Source of the DNA: a virus
IMG/VR virus record: IMGVR_UViG_3300050034_000098
Location: 19,924 to 83,923 of that record
Reading direction: 5' to 3' (one strand)
DNA: 64,000 bases
Below the pieces are notes generated by a model. The model was not told the DNA's origin. It saw only the letters and a list, made by a program, of their open reading frames with translations, and searched no databases. The position numbers and the translations under genes were made by a program. Shown one piece after another: positions 15,754 through 22,903 of the stretch. Every line of letters begins with the position of its first letter. Within the stretch, counting starts at the first letter, position 1.

Positions 15754-16156
15754 ATTACAGTTATCCAATTCTGGACAAAGCAAGTACGATATTGATACAC
15801 TAATAATACTAAGTTAATAATACTTAAATAATAATACTAAAAAACATAGAAAAATCAATTGTGGATACAATTAACAAACGGTAGTGCGTTAGATAAACCA
15901 GTAAAACCATACAAGAGAATAAAAAAACAATAAGTAATAATTAGCTAAAGCTAAGATTCTGTAAGTCATTCACTGACCAATCAAATAGATATGGTAAGTT
16001 CATTCCAACAGAATAATTTATTTTAAACATTTCTTATCATATTAAATAGATAGAAATAGATACTAATATTGTTTACCTATATACTTATATGACTAGTATA
16101 AATTATATGTTAAATATGGTAAGAATAGAGAAGAAATTAAGAAAGGATTTGATTAC
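15754..16156. other. Non-coding candidate replication origin
   Basis: About 400 bp without a convincing gene. It contains three direct repeats (15801-15838), a GTATCCACA on the minus strand near 15860 (one mismatch to the DnaA-box consensus TTATCCACA) within an AATTGT/ACAATT hairpin, the palindrome TTAGCT-AA-AGCTAA near 15942, and AT-rich sequence near 16070-16120. With a Rep-like gene just upstream this fits an origin; it is an inference. Confidence 0.45.
15801..15838. repeat. Three iteron-like direct repeats
   Basis: TAATAATACT occurs at 15801, 15815 and 15829, an exact 14-bp period, with variable 4-nt spacers. The equal spacing and position next to the Rep-like gene suggest protein-binding iterons. 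Confidence 0.65.
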
Positions 16157-16333
16157 ATGTACGCAATTTATGATGTAAAAGGTAACTATTATTTGTCTGG
16201 AAAAGATAGTGCAGTAAAAATATTTAAAACCAAAGAACATGCAATAAAACGATTAGAAAGATATGTTCCAGATAATTTGTTTGTTGTAAAAGTTTCACTT
16301 AATATTGATGGATATATTGATACAAAGCACTAA
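16157..16333 (+). CDS. Small hypothetical protein (58 aa)
   Basis: ATG at 16157 behind AAGAAAGGATTTGATTAC. Mixed beta/helix (MYAIYDVKGNYYLSGKDSAV). First gene after the candidate origin. Not recognised. Confidence 0.6.
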   Translation: MYAIYDVKGNYYLSGKDSAVKIFKTKEHAIKRLERYVPDNLFVVKVSLNIDGYIDTKH

Positions 16334-16349
16334 GAAAGGAATTATTAAT

Positions 16350-16505
16350 ATGGTAAAGGGAAATATTCATAAGAAAATAACAAATGAAGATAAATTTGTT
16401 AGAAAATATTATTGTGAACACGCAAGACTAAATTCAATTAGATTTGATAAGAAATTTAATAAACGAAAACTAAGAAGATATTTAAAAGATTTAGATAATG
16501 TATAA
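16350..16505 (+). CDS. Small very basic protein (51 aa)
   Basis: ATG 16350 follows GAAAGGAATTATTA. Lys/Arg-rich (KFNKRKLRRYLKDL), so it may bind nucleic acid. Not recognised. Confidence 0.55.
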   Translation: MVKGNIHKKITNEDKFVRKYYCEHARLNSIRFDKKFNKRKLRRYLKDLDNV

Positions 16506-16522
16506 AAGAAGGGAAATAATAT

Positions 16523-16951
16523 ATGCATATTTTAACTAAGATTTATAATGATTGTTATAATGTTTTAAAACTAAGTGAACCAATGCCAAAACCAGAAATT
16601 ACTGGAGCGAGAGCTTATTTTGGTAAATGTTTTCGTAGTAAAGATGATGGTAAAAATAATTACCTTAAAATAAAATTATCTAAGAATTTACTAGATTTAT
16701 TAGACTTAGAAACAATTTATATTAAAGCAATTGATACAATTTGTCATGAGTTTGCACATATGTACATTTGGGAACACAATAAAAATCATGAGTTGTTAAC
16801 TAAATTCTATAGAGAAAAGTGTTTGTCTATTTTAAATAAAGAAAAATATTTAAATGATATACAAAATATTAAACCTAAAAAGCCTTATTATTTTACAATA
16901 AGTGATGTCGCATTAAATGTAGAAAGTATGCGACAAAATAAATTAATTTAG
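16523..16951 (+). CDS. SprT-like zinc metalloprotein (142 aa)
   Basis: Carries the HExxH-type motif CHEFAHMYIW (near residue 75) followed by a second His region (NKNHELLTKF), as in the SprT/Spartan family, which cleaves proteins crosslinked to DNA. The length fits a minimal catalytic domain; no C-terminal zinc ribbon is seen. It may clear DNA-protein crosslinks during phage replication (inference). ATG behind AAGAAGGGAAATAA. Confidence 0.75.
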   Translation: MHILTKIYNDCYNVLKLSEPMPKPEITGARAYFGKCFRSKDDGKNNYLKIKLSKNLLDLLDLETIYIKAIDTICHEFAHMYIWEHNKNHELLTKFYREKCLSILNKEKYLNDIQNIKPKKPYYFTISDVALNVESMRQNKLI

Positions 16952-16952
16952 C

Positions 16953-16981
16953 TTTACAAAATATTAAATTAGGGCTATAAT
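16953..16981 (+). promoter_or_regulatory. Sigma-A-type promoter
   Basis: TTTACA (16953-16958), 17-nt spacer, TATAAT (16976-16981), 24 nt upstream of the gene at 17005. Confidence 0.75.
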
Positions 16982-17004
16982 AGAAAGAAAAGGAGATGTA
17001 AGTA

Positions 17005-17274
17005 ATGAATCAGAAAATAGTTAATTTTGGAATTGAACTGCCTTTAGAGTGTTTTTCTTACGATGAATATAGAAGTCGTGGTTGTATAAATTATTATAAA
17101 ATTAAAAAATATGGAGATTGGTTATATGGTCAATTTACACATTTAAAAGTAGAACATAAAAATGATATGTTTAACTACGAACTTGGCAGTTTTGATAAAG
17201 AAAATAAATTCATAGCAATTTTATATTGGCATGCGAATGATTATTATCATAGCATTTTAGATGTGGAGGGATAA
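17005..17274 (+). CDS. Hypothetical protein (89 aa)
   Basis: ATG behind AAAGGAGATGTAAGTA. Aromatic-rich soluble protein (YGDWLYGQFTHLKVEH; LYWHANDYYHSIL). Not recognised. Confidence 0.65.
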   Translation: MNQKIVNFGIELPLECFSYDEYRSRGCINYYKIKKYGDWLYGQFTHLKVEHKNDMFNYELGSFDKENKFIAILYWHANDYYHSILDVEG

Positions 17275-17279
17275 ATAAT

Positions 17280-17762
17280 ATGGCGGCTTTAGATTATGGG
17301 AGTATTGTTAAAGTAAATGGTAAAATGGTACAAACAAAAATGTTTATGGATATGAAAAAATCAGTTGGATATACAGTTAGTAAATCAGTATATGGTGGAA
17401 ATGAAATAGAAATTAAAGGAAATTTTTTCTCTTATCTAGGAGATAAAGAATTTACAGTATGTGTATATAAAACATGTTTAGTGTTTTTGTTAAAGGGAAA
17501 AGTAGTAAAGGTAATTCATGGAACTGACAATAATTATGATTTACCATATGAAAAATTTACTCATAAAGATAATATTAATGGTATAAAAATTATGATAAAA
17601 GGCAACAAAACTGGAGAATACCGTTATAAATTAAGGTTTTGGTATAAAAACAATTTGTATGAATGTATTTATGGATATGGAGTTGACTTAAACTTAAAGT
17701 ATTGGTATAATTTACACAACAATGAAAAAAATTACTTATCAAAATACTGGTTTAATAATTAA
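17280..17762 (+). CDS. Hypothetical phage protein (160 aa)
   Basis: ATG behind GGAGGGATAAATA. Starts MAALDYGSIVKVNGK, a pattern of an uncharacterised phage protein family; mainly beta-strand with many Lys/Tyr. Function unknown. Confidence 0.7.
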   Translation: MAALDYGSIVKVNGKMVQTKMFMDMKKSVGYTVSKSVYGGNEIEIKGNFFSYLGDKEFTVCVYKTCLVFLLKGKVVKVIHGTDNNYDLPYEKFTHKDNINGIKIMIKGNKTGEYRYKLRFWYKNNLYECIYGYGVDLNLKYWYNLHNNEKNYLSKYWFNN

Positions 17763-17775
17763 GGAGGTGTGATTA

Positions 17776-17916
17776 ATGGCAACTTTATGTATGTTTTTGA
17801 TATATTGGTGTGGGTTTATGGTTGGTGGGTTAATTGGATTAGATGTCATGAGTATTTTTTATGGTGTTATATTGGGAATAATTGGAACAACTATTGTAGA
17901 ATGGAATAATAAATAA
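17776..17916 (+). CDS. Small two-segment membrane protein (46 aa), DUF3789-like
   Basis: ATG 17776 behind AAGGAGGTGTGATTA. Two hydrophobic stretches (FLIYWCGFMVGGLIGLDV; FYGVILGIIGTTIV). The GGLIGLDVMS part resembles the short DUF3789 family. Function unknown. Confidence 0.55.
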   Translation: MATLCMFLIYWCGFMVGGLIGLDVMSIFYGVILGIIGTTIVEWNNK

Positions 17917-17930
17917 AAAGGAGAAATGAT

Positions 17931-18302
17931 ATGAAAGATATTGAAAAAATGGTAATGGAAAATAAATATGGTAATTCGGCAAAAATAAACTTAGAAGAAG
18001 CAATTAAAAAATTTGAAATGTTATACGTAGCAGAAACCGAAGATTATATTGAAACAGATGATACCAAAATGATAAAAGAAATACCAAAAGAATATCATGT
18101 ATTTGGTACAGAAATGGAGCAAATGAAAATTAGTGCATATGATATTGTAGAAAACGCTTGTGAAGAATTATTTGAAGATGCTATGGACTCTGTATATAAT
18201 ATTAATGATTTACAAAAATTTATTGATTATTGGATTGAACAAAATGCAAGAGGAGCAGACACTTATTATCCAGATTATAAATATGGGGTGATTTTAAAAT
18301 GA
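17931..18302 (+). CDS. Acidic hypothetical protein (123 aa)
   Basis: ATG behind AAAGGAGAAATGAT. Strongly acidic, helical, with an aromatic C-terminus (ARGADTYYPDYKYG). It overlaps the next gene by 4 nt. Not recognised. Confidence 0.65.
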   Translation: MKDIEKMVMENKYGNSAKINLEEAIKKFEMLYVAETEDYIETDDTKMIKEIPKEYHVFGTEMEQMKISAYDIVENACEELFEDAMDSVYNINDLQKFIDYWIEQNARGADTYYPDYKYGVILK

Positions 18303-18691
18303 TTGAATTTAAAATGGTTACAAAAAGGAAAATAGATTTAGAGTATGAAGAAGAATTTGAATTTGGATTACATACATATAAAATTACGAGAGATAACGTT
18401 TTATGCGTAAAGAAAGAAAATAGTTGGGAGTCATCTTGCCAAACATTATCTTGGGTTTGGCTTAATCAAGATGGACTTATTAAACAGCCACAAAAACCAT
18501 TCTGGGCAGAACAAGATGAAAAATATTACTACATTACACAAGATGGTAAAATTGACTTTGACACATTTGTAAATGGATGTCTGTCTGACGTTTTTAAAAG
18601 GAAATTAGGAAATTGTTTTAAAACAGACAATATTACTCAAGAACAAATTAATGAATATCTTAATAAATTAAATAATAGGGAGATTTTATGA
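18299..18691 (+). CDS. Hypothetical phage protein (130 aa), multi-copy family
   Basis: ATG overlaps the previous stop. The middle and C-terminus (KPFWAEQDEKYYYIT...GNCFKT...EQINEYLNKL) match the domain seen at 1618-2055, 31775-32203 and 44341-44760. Widespread in Gram-positive phages; role unknown. Confidence 0.75.
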   Translation: MIEFKMVTKRKIDLEYEEEFEFGLHTYKITRDNVLCVKKENSWESSCQTLSWVWLNQDGLIKQPQKPFWAEQDEKYYYITQDGKIDFDTFVNGCLSDVFKRKLGNCFKTDNITQEQINEYLNKLNNREIL

Positions 18692-18692
18692 A

Positions 18693-18869
18693 ATGAAATA
18701 TAACTGGTTTGTATAATTTGTAATTGAAACACCATCCCCAACCACTTTCGGAAACTTATTAGTAACTTGTAAAGAATTAGAGATAGAACAGCATTTAAAT
18801 AGTGTACTAAGTAATATGAGTACTTTGGGATATGCTACAGTATTATTTTACAAAAAATTGGAGGACTAA
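18693..18869 (+). pseudogene. Small gene with in-frame TAA at codon 8
   Basis: ATG 18693 starts MKYNWFV, then TAA at 18714-18716; the same frame continues as a normal-looking protein (FVIETPSPTTFGNLL...) to TAA 18869, 59 codons in all. A TAT-to-TAA change would explain it. TAA terminates many genes here, so general recoding is unlikely. Confidence 0.5.
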
Positions 18870-18872
18870 AAA

Positions 18873-18980
18873 ATGAAAGAGAATTTAAAACCAGCGAAAG
18901 GAATTTTAACAGCAATGGCTTATGGTTTAATTTTATGGGTTTTAATAGGGTTTTTCGTATACAAAATAATCAACCTATAG
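18873..18980 (+). CDS. Small membrane protein (35 aa)
   Basis: ATG 18873 behind TTGGAGGACTAAA. One C-terminal transmembrane helix (GLILWVLIGFFVYKII) after a short polar head. Function unknown. Confidence 0.5.
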   Translation: MKENLKPAKGILTAMAYGLILWVLIGFFVYKIINL

Positions 18981-19067
18981 AAGTATAAGGACATAGTAAA
19001 TTATATCTAAATAATAGCATATTTGTAGAAGAATTTAGGATTAAAACGGAAAGGAGTACTAATTTTT

Positions 19068-19199
19068 ATGGTCATAAATTTTATAAAATACAAGAATCTT
19101 AAAGAATTATTCAAATTAAAGAAATATGAATTAGCAAAATTATTCTGTAAAAAATATAAAATAAATTATTATAAAACAAAAAGAAAGTGGAGTGAGTAA
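19068..19199 (+). CDS. Small very basic protein (43 aa)
   Basis: ATG 19068 behind GAAAGGAGTACTAATTTTT. Lys/Tyr-rich helix-forming sequence (KYKNLKELFKLKKYELAKLF). It directly precedes the GTG start at 19200. Not recognised. Confidence 0.5.
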   Translation: MVINFIKYKNLKELFKLKKYELAKLFCKKYKINYYKTKRKWSE

Positions 19200-19544
19200 G
19201 TGAATGCAATAAATGGTTTAACCGAAATGTTTAAAAGAAATCAAGATAAACAAACGGAACTTGGTTATACAGCTTATCACACAATAAAAGAAATTAATGA
19301 TTTTATTAGCAAAATGGATCAAATGAATGATGATCTTCTTTATATCAAAAAGGGAATTATAGCACTTGAAAATGAAGAAAAATACGAGAAGGCATTAAAA
19401 TTTATAGTTGAAAATTTGCTAATAAAACGAGATGAGGTATTTTGTGAAAACCATTGTCCCCTTACTATGAATTGTAAAACACAAAATTGCTACGAACAAA
19501 TTATAAAATATGTTAAGAGAAGAGTTGGGATAAATGAAAATTAA
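19200..19544 (+). CDS. Hypothetical protein with C-terminal Cys cluster (114 aa)
   Basis: GTG 19200 with GTGGAGTGAGTAA upstream. Helical N-terminus; C-terminal CENHCPLTMNCKTQNC could bind metal. A similar Cys cluster (DCCILN..CKVTEC) occurs at 19943. Overlaps the next gene by 11 nt. Confidence 0.6.
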   Translation: MNAINGLTEMFKRNQDKQTELGYTAYHTIKEINDFISKMDQMNDDLLYIKKGIIALENEEKYEKALKFIVENLLIKRDEVFCENHCPLTMNCKTQNCYEQIIKYVKRRVGINEN

Positions 19545-19740
19545 TGAAGCAATACAAATTGTAGAACAAATTGAACAGACATTTGATCAAAATAGAGATT
19601 TTATGGTTGATACGGGGCAATATAAAGAAAAGATTGAAGATATGACGAATAAAATTATAGCTTTAGATTTGGTTCTTAAAGAACTTAGAAGTTATATAAG
19701 AATATCAAACGAAGATCAAAATTATCATACACATAGTTAA
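19534..19740 (+). CDS. Small acidic helical protein (68 aa)
   Basis: ATG in the 3' end of the previous gene. Predicted helical hairpin (MKINEAIQIVEQIEQTFDQN). Not recognised. Confidence 0.55.
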   Translation: MKINEAIQIVEQIEQTFDQNRDFMVDTGQYKEKIEDMTNKIIALDLVLKELRSYIRISNEDQNYHTHS

Positions 19741-19757
19741 TATAAAGGAGAGATAAA

Positions 19758-19952
19758 ATGAAATTCATTAGTACGGAAGATATGATAAAAATATTTCAAT
19801 CATATAAAGGTAAAAAAGATTGGGAACTTAAAGAAATGGAACAGATATTTGATAATTTTGGAGAAACGTGGTATATTGTGGATGGAACTTTTCAGAAAAG
19901 CAAAGATCCAATTCATAACATTAATGATATATTAGAAGAAGGATGGGAATAA
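19758..19952 (+). CDS. Small hypothetical protein (64 aa)
   Basis: ATG behind AAAGGAGAGATAAA. Acidic (KDWELKEMEQIFDNFGETWY). Overlaps the next gene by 10 nt. Not recognised. Confidence 0.55.
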   Translation: MKFISTEDMIKIFQSYKGKKDWELKEMEQIFDNFGETWYIVDGTFQKSKDPIHNINDILEEGWE

Positions 19953-20164
19953 ATAGGGAAAATGTAGTCAGAGAATTAGTATTTGAGAACAATAAATTAA
20001 ATCACGCATTAATTTTAATGGCAAAGACAATTCAAGAAGAATTTTTAGAAGATCTCTGTGATTGTTGTATTTTAAATGGGACTAATGAATGCAAGGTAAC
20101 AGAGTGTGTTCAAGGAACAGTTAAATATTATAAAAGTAAATCAGGAATGAAAGGTGAGGACTAA
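19943..20164 (+). CDS. Small protein with C-terminal Cys cluster (73 aa)
   Basis: ATG overlaps the previous gene. Helix followed by LCDCCILNGTNECKVTEC, a likely metal site like that at the end of 19200-19544. Not recognised. Confidence 0.55.
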   Translation: MGINRENVVRELVFENNKLNHALILMAKTIQEEFLEDLCDCCILNGTNECKVTECVQGTVKYYKSKSGMKGED

Positions 20165-20372
20165 ATGCAAATAAACAACTATATTATTACTTGCACCGAA
20201 TGTGGAGATAAGAGATATCTCATATATGGCAATACTGATAAGGTAATTAAATTTTATGAAGACAAAGAATGGTCGATCCTATATATATAAAGATTATGGA
20301 TTGTTGCCTATAGAATTAAAAGGGATTTGTCCTGATTGTAAAAAGAATATTAAGATATTAGGAAGTGACTAA
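20165..20372 (+). pseudogene. Zinc-ribbon protein split by a frame change
   Basis: The first frame (ATG 20165) holds CTEC and stops at 20290. The natural continuation, holding CPDC and ending GSD at TAA 20372, is in the +1 frame from about 20273. Joined, CTEC and CPDC make one four-cysteine ribbon. One extra base near GAATGG explains the split; an error or a real mutation are both possible. Confidence 0.5.
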
Positions 20373-20705
20373 ATGAAGTTTTTACAACGAGAAGAATATT
20401 TAAAATTACCTTGGATTAAACAAATAAATATGCTAACTTTTTTATATATGAGTAAATCAGAAATACCTTTTTATGTAAATAAGAAAATGAATAATTCTTT
20501 TTTTAAATTAAGGAAATTCTTTCAGACCAAACAAGAATATAAAAGCATTTATGTATTTTTATTGTCAACTGATAATGAATTTAAAAACTTGACAGAAATG
20601 TTTAAAGAGTGTAATATGTTCTATGAGAGGAAAAAATATAGTAGTAGCAAGGTTTCATCCGAATCATATAAGCCAATTAGTTTAGAAGATGTATTGAATT
20701 TATAA
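20373..20705 (+). CDS. Basic hypothetical protein (110 aa)
   Basis: ATG follows the previous stop directly (TAAATG). Lys/Phe/Tyr-rich (NNSFFKLRKFFQTKQEYK) with a Ser-rich stretch near the end. Not recognised. Confidence 0.6.
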   Translation: MKFLQREEYLKLPWIKQINMLTFLYMSKSEIPFYVNKKMNNSFFKLRKFFQTKQEYKSIYVFLLSTDNEFKNLTEMFKECNMFYERKKYSSSKVSSESYKPISLEDVLNL

Positions 20706-20716
20706 GGAGTAAAATT

Positions 20717-20851
20717 ATGAGTTATAGAAAGAAGAGAGAATCAGGATTTGTTGAATATTTTGGAGCATTATTACTTATATTAGTCTTAATTATTTGGGGA
20801 TTATTGTATTTAGGAATTTATTTATTTACGCTGTTATTTAAATTATTTTAA
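20717..20851 (+). CDS. Small membrane protein (44 aa)
   Basis: ATG 20717 behind AAGGAGTAAAATT. Basic head (MSYRKKRESG) then one long transmembrane helix (ALLLILVLIIWGLLYLG). Function unknown. Confidence 0.55.
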   Translation: MSYRKKRESGFVEYFGALLLILVLIIWGLLYLGIYLFTLLFKLF

Positions 20852-20864
20852 AAGGAGAATAAAA

Positions 20865-21022
20865 ATGGAATTTAATAAATATATGCACGTAGAAAAATTT
20901 GGTAATGAAGAAGTAGAAGGGATTGAAATTGGTAAAAGAATAAGACTTCAAAGATTGATTTTAAATTATTAAATAATTTTGTAATTAAGAAAATTAAAGA
21001 AACCAGAAAAGATTTATTTTAA
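20865..21022 (+). pseudogene. Possible remnant of an RNA ligase gene
   Basis: ATG behind AAAGGAGAATAAAA starts MEFNKYMHVEKFGNEEVEG, which resembles the N-terminus of phage RNA ligases (before the KxDG nucleotidyl motif), then goes out of frame at about codon 24 and stops at 20972. A different frame (KIDFKLLNNFVIKKI...) runs to TAA 21022. The catalytic middle is absent, so this looks like an internally deleted, inactive gene. Family call from memory of the N-terminus only. Confidence 0.4.
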
Positions 21023-21051
21023 ATATACAAAAATAGAAAAGAGGTGATTCT

Positions 21052-21471
21052 ATTCGAATTATTTTAATTATTTTATTAATGAATTTAGGTTTATCAAGTT
21101 TAAATCATGATGAAATAAGTTATCCGCAAATTAGTAAATGTATGGAAATTAGAATGCCAATTGAGGAAATTGAAGAGATAGAAGAACCAATTACACCGTC
21201 AGATATACTTATTTACGTCAAGACGACTGCTTATAATGAATTTGATAGCAATACACCAGGAAATATTATGGCAAGCGGTAAACGAGTCTATGAAGGCTCT
21301 GTGGCTTATAATCAATTACCACTTGAAACTAAAATAGAAATAGATGGAATAACTTATGTAGTTGAAGACAGATGTGCATATGACAACGTAATAGATATTT
21401 ATATGAATACTATTGACAAGTGTAATGAATATGGTGTACAATATAAGAAAGTGAAAGTGAAGGAGAATTAA
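21052..21471 (+). CDS. Secreted 3D-domain protein, apparent AUU start
   Basis: The C-terminal 3D domain is clear: YVKTTAYNEFDSNTPG... with the later aspartates of VVEDRCAYDNVIDIYM. 3D domains resemble the catalytic barrel of MltA-type lytic transglycosylases and Rpf/YocH-like wall enzymes. Starting at ATG 21079 would leave a ribosome site over 30 nt away. AGAGGTGATTCT lies right before ATT 21052, which gives a signal-peptide-like N-terminus (RIILIILLMNLGL). An exported wall-active enzyme in the early or replication block is unusual. Confidence 0.7.
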   Translation: MRIILIILLMNLGLSSLNHDEISYPQISKCMEIRMPIEEIEEIEEPITPSDILIYVKTTAYNEFDSNTPGNIMASGKRVYEGSVAYNQLPLETKIEIDGITYVVEDRCAYDNVIDIYMNTIDKCNEYGVQYKKVKVKEN

Positions 21472-21472
21472 T

Positions 21473-21715
21473 ATGAATATAAGAAAAATATCAAAGAAAA
21501 ATAGGGAAGTGGTAGTTGTATTATCTAGTACTGAATTAGTAAAGATTTGTAATGTATTTTATAATGCACAAGATGAAGATAAAAATGAATTATATTTCAA
21601 ATTGTATGGGGAAATGATGGTAGCAAATAATATATGTCAGTATGGGCTTATAGATGATTTTTGTTTTAGTCGTGTTGTTGATTGTAGAAGCATTGAAAAA
21701 TCAAAGAAAAAATAA
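21473..21715 (+). CDS. Hypothetical protein (80 aa)
   Basis: ATG behind AAGGAGAATTAAT, 1 nt after the previous stop. Basic ends around a neutral middle (VVVLSSTELVKICNVFYN). Not recognised. Confidence 0.55.
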   Translation: MNIRKISKKNREVVVVLSSTELVKICNVFYNAQDEDKNELYFKLYGEMMVANNICQYGLIDDFCFSRVVDCRSIEKSKKK

Positions 21716-21743
21716 AATTAAACAGCTAAAAAGGAGAGATAAT

Positions 21744-22055
21744 ATGAAATTTAAAGAATTAGACGGATATATTAAAAATATTGATAATGGTGTTGAATTA
21801 ACAGATAAAGAACTTGAAGATTTTCAAGAATTCTCAATAACAGATTATGAAGGAGAACAACATAGATGGACACAAGACGTTGAATCGATTATTCCATATA
21901 ATAAAAGATTATTTAGATTAACTTGGTCACGAGGGCTAACGGAAATGTGCGAATCGTATTATTGCGACCAGCCAATTGAAGTTGAAAAGGTTATAACAAC
22001 AAAAACTATTGAAGTTATTGAATACGTTCCAATTAAAAAGGAGGATAGCAAATGA
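21744..22055 (+). CDS. Hypothetical protein (103 aa)
   Basis: ATG 21744 behind AAAAGGAGAGATAAT. N-terminus KFKELDGYIKNIDNGVELTDKEL, Trp in the middle, and a beta-rich end (EKVITTKTIEVIEYVP). Overlaps the radical SAM gene by 4 nt, so likely co-translated with it. Not recognised. Confidence 0.65.
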   Translation: MKFKELDGYIKNIDNGVELTDKELEDFQEFSITDYEGEQHRWTQDVESIIPYNKRLFRLTWSRGLTEMCESYYCDQPIEVEKVITTKTIEVIEYVPIKKEDSK

Positions 22056-22903
22056 TGGATATAGAAAAGAATAGAAATAGAGGTAATTATACATTTGCTA
22101 ACATAAATCTTTTAGGAAAATGTAATGCAAATTGTTATTTTTGTCTAGGAAAAGATATACCAGAACTGTTAAATAAACATAATCAAGAAAAGGTACATTG
22201 GTCTAAGTGGAATAATTTTGATAAGTTTTTAGATAGATGTAAGGTAGAGGGAATTAAAAAGCTTTATCTTACAGGACAAAATACAGATGCGTTATGCTAT
22301 AAATATTTTGATGAATTTGTCGACTATATTCAGTCTAGTGGTTTCGTACTTGGTATTCGTACAAATGGATATTTATTAAAAGATCATGTTAATGCTGTGA
22401 GAAAACTACAAGATGAAGTTGGATTGTCAGCACATTCTCTAAATCCTGAAACTAATTATAAAATAATGAAACGCAGAGATATTCTTGATTGGAAATCCAT
22501 AATTCCATCAGTTAAGTCTAAAACAAATACAATTAGAGTTGCAACAGTTGTGAATCGCTATAACGCTGATGAATTTGAATCGGTTATGAAATATTTGTCA
22601 GAAATAGACGAAATTAAATATATTCAAGCAAGACGCATTTCTACAGATATTAGGAAAGATGAATTAATGCCAGATATCGAAATTTATGAAAATGTTTATC
22701 AAAAAATGATTAGTAAGCATAAGATTTATGGAGATTTTTATGGAGCACAGTTGGTAAATATGTTTGGTAAGGAAGTTTGTTTTTGGAGAACTGTTGAAAC
22801 AAGTGCAAATAGTTTAAATTATTTTACCGATGGTACTTGTTCTGATAACTACTTCGTTGTTGAAGGGTATTTAAAGAACTACAAAAAGGAGGATAATAAA
22901 TAA
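22052..22903 (+). CDS. Radical SAM enzyme
   Basis: Contains the canonical CxxxCxxC cluster motif (CNANCYFC, near residue 24-31), which binds a [4Fe-4S] cluster and S-adenosylmethionine. The second strand LYLTGQNTD takes the place of the usual GGE motif, and GIRTNGYLL and GLSAHSLNPETNY match later strands of the partial TIM barrel. A C-terminal part with CFW and TDGTC could be a short auxiliary region. 283 aa. Substrate unknown; it is not a QueE (different Cys spacing). The genes on each side overlap it, so they may be partners. ATG behind AAAAGGAGGATAGC. Confidence 0.85.
   Translation: MMDIEKNRNRGNYTFANINLLGKCNANCYFCLGKDIPELLNKHNQEKVHWSKWNNFDKFLDRCKVEGIKKLYLTGQNTDALCYKYFDEFVDYIQSSGFVLGIRTNGYLLKDHVNAVRKLQDEVGLSAHSLNPETNYKIMKRRDILDWKSIIPSVKSKTNTIRVATVVNRYNADEFESVMKYLSEIDEIKYIQARRISTDIRKDELMPDIEIYENVYQKMISKHKIYGDFYGAQLVNMFGKEVCFWRTVETSANSLNYFTDGTCSDNYFVVEGYLKNYKKEDNK

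Noticed and set aside
15801-15838. Repeat array considered as a CRISPR
   Set aside because: Units of 10 bp with 4-bp spacers and a 14-bp period do not fit repeat-spacer sizes; no cas genes are present. The Cas4-like nuclease at 29666 is a phage recombination-type protein.
16060-16130. Promoter near 16.08 kb (TTGTTTACC ... TATAAAT)
   Set aside because: Spacing of 19-22 nt and weak hexamers; unlike the clear 17-nt promoters elsewhere. The AT-rich stretch is better noted as part of the candidate origin.
18714-18716. Alternative genetic code with UAA read as an amino acid
   Set aside because: UAA ends many intact genes in the window at expected positions, so only a local mutation or local read-through remains.
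22052-22903. QueE (7-carboxy-7-deazaguanine synthase) for the radical SAM gene
   Set aside because: QueE has a longer first Cys spacing and neighbours such as QueC/QueD/FolE; here the motif is the standard CxxxCxxC and no deazaguanine genes are visible.
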